Part shown: positions 6,487-7,612 of the stretch, one piece after another | How the letters are laid out: each line of letters begins with the position of its first letter | How positions within the stretch are numbered: position 1 is the stretch's first letter | NCBI GenBank assembly: GCA_947508155.1 | Contig: CANNRM010000023.1 | Coordinates: forward strand, 1 to 7,612 | Origin: Rickettsiales bacterium | Lineage (GTDB): Bacteria; Pseudomonadota; Alphaproteobacteria; Rickettsiales; Rickettsiaceae | DNA: 7,612 nt | Reading direction: 5' to 3' | Notes under the pieces: generated by a model | Told to the model about the DNA's origin: nothing | What the model saw: only the letters and a program-made list of their open reading frames with translations | Database searches by the model: none | Program-made: the position numbers and the translations under genes

Positions 6487-7612
6487 ATGCCAAGTCCAGT
6501 ATTGAGCAAACTCTTATCATTAAGCAATAAACTTCCTATTAGTGCATCAGATCGTGGTCAAGCAATGAAAGGGCTTGATCGCGCCCAAATTCAAGCAAAA
6601 AAAGAAGAGCTAGAAAGAGATTACGTTACAATCAGCGATGCTGAAATATCTGAAATCAAGCAGTATAAACTTTATCTTGCTCTTCCTGAGCCATCAAGAA
6701 CAGCATTATATGATTTTGTTGTGGCAAAAGATCCGGCAAAAACGGCTACACTAGCAAATTCTAGAGAACATTTGTCGTCTCCGCTAGTGCAGGCTAACGA
6801 TAGATTAGGTACTGCATTAGCTTATCTTGCTTTAAAAAATAATGATCAAAGTATACTTAGTAATTTTGACAGGCCAAAAGCAAAATGCGATAAAGTTTTT
6901 GCAGGTAATATAGATGCATTAGAATCATATATCCATAATTACAAAGAGGCTTTTCCTAAAGCTGATATGCTTGTAACAAAAGCTTTTGGTGATATATACA
7001 TTCAAAATGATCAACCTCCTTTACATCCAACATGGCAACAGCTATTGGCAAATGATAAGGAAAGAGTAGTAGGGCGGTTATTGAAGGATAGTGAGAATTT
7101 AGACAGCCCAGGGCCGAAGAATTTAGATACAGCACTTGCCAGTAATGTAGAGCGTTTATTTCCAAAAATTTTAAGTACAGTAGATGCTTTGGATGAAAGT
7201 CGCTTACAAAATGATGTAACAAGGGCTAAGATCAGGGATTTTATTAAGGAGTTCTATAAACTTTCAATTATATCACACGATACTGATGCAGATAAAGAGA
7301 TTAAATTAGAAGCAGCTCTCAAAAAATCTATAGAAGTAATTAGCTCTCCTGATATAAAAACGAAAGCAACTGATGCGATGCCAGATCTCAATATACCTAG
7401 CTATAATACGCTGGTTGAAATGAGAAAGGCAGAGATTGCTGCAAAGCTTGGTATTAACCCAGAGATTCAGAGTGCGGGGGTAGGAGATAGTACAACTGCT
7501 AGAAAGTCTCCAGTCTTGGCTAAAAAAGATTACTATTTAAGAAAGCTTGAACCAGGGGAGACGAGCGGTTTTTATTTAGGAAAACTTACAAGTTGTTGCC
7601 AATCTATGGATG
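6487..7612 (+). CDS. Uncharacterised protein, 3'-truncated at the window edge
   Basis: I do not recognise this protein. The frame has an in-frame stop at 6475-6477, then ATG 6487, and stays open for 375 codons to the end of the window. A weak ribosome site, AGAGA, sits six bases upstream. The product has no signal peptide and no membrane segment. It is rich in Lys, Asp, Glu, Ala and Leu and appears mostly helical, for example residues 29-46, 225-260 and 268-286. A basic, Ser/Leu-containing N-terminus (MPSPVLSKLLSLSNKLPIS) precedes the charged body. Only three cysteines occur: Cys134 and the adjacent Cys370-Cys371, in GFYLGKLTSCCQSMD at the edge, which looks like the start of a conserved globular domain after a Pro/Ser/Thr-containing linker (about 323-345). 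Codon use resembles its neighbours. In a host-associated alphaproteobacterium a long helical soluble protein of this kind could be a secreted effector, but nothing visible proves this. Confidence 0.8.
   Translation, partial: MPSPVLSKLLSLSNKLPISASDRGQAMKGLDRAQIQAKKEELERDYVTISDAEISEIKQYKLYLALPEPSRTALYDFVVAKDPAKTATLANSREHLSSPLVQANDRLGTALAYLALKNNDQSILSNFDRPKAKCDKVFAGNIDALESYIHNYKEAFPKADMLVTKAFGDIYIQNDQPPLHPTWQQLLANDKERVVGRLLKDSENLDSPGPKNLDTALASNVERLFPKILSTVDALDESRLQNDVTRAKIRDFIKEFYKLSIISHDTDADKEIKLEAALKKSIEVISSPDIKTKATDAMPDLNIPSYNTLVEMRKAEIAAKLGINPEIQSAGVGDSTTARKSPVLAKKDYYLRKLEPGETSGFYLGKLTSCCQSMD

Noticed and set aside
6956..7222. Minus-strand reading frame of 88 codons
   Set aside because: It is nested opposite the long + strand gene starting at 6487, whose frame is open for 375 codons with a plausible ribosome site.

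Overview
The window looks like chromosomal DNA from an AT-rich alphaproteobacterium, most likely a host-associated Rickettsiales- or Holosporales-type organism. This is inferred from alphaproteobacterial-style RpoC and MurJ sequences, short intergenic gaps, and a small TraX-like gene next to a toxin-antitoxin pair. The exact taxon cannot be fixed by eye. Every supported gene is on the + strand.

Bases 1-3399 carry the catalytic core and C-terminal part of rpoC (RNA polymerase beta'). About 270 N-terminal residues lie upstream of the window. The frame is interrupted once, by an in-frame TAA at 883-885, directly before the conserved Thr-Thr-Pro-Gly-Arg segment. Everything else in rpoC is intact: the Mg-binding NADFDGD loop, all four zinc cysteines and the trigger loop. 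A perfect hairpin followed by a U-rich stretch (3404-3440) sits just after the rpoC stop.

Bases 3458-4993 encode MurJ (MviN), the lipid II flippase, with its key charged residues present. It begins only 17 bases after the rpoC hairpin unit, so it probably depends on read-through or on a promoter inside rpoC.

Bases 4994-6343 form a compact unit. A near-consensus sigma-70 promoter (-35 at 4994-4999, -10 at 5017-5022) has a 24-bp near-perfect palindrome across its spacer and -10 box. It is followed by a ribbon-helix-helix antitoxin (mazE-like, 5055-5264), a MazF-family toxin overlapping it by 8 bp (5257-5628), and a TraX-family membrane protein (5633-6343) whose Shine-Dalgarno lies inside the end of the toxin gene. 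This suggests an autoregulated operon in which traX is co-expressed with the TA pair.

Bases 6344-6486 are non-coding and hold a 14-bp palindrome, a 7-bp-stem hairpin and a twice-repeated motif. From 6487 to the window edge a reading frame stays open for 375 codons and runs off the end. It encodes an unrecognised, soluble, charged, mostly helical protein with a distinctive Cys-Cys-Gln string at the edge.

The points most worth a second look are the stop codon splitting an essential polymerase gene close to the natural cyanobacterial/plastid RpoC1/RpoC2 boundary, the operator-promoter of the mazEF-traX unit, and the unknown open gene at the right edge.
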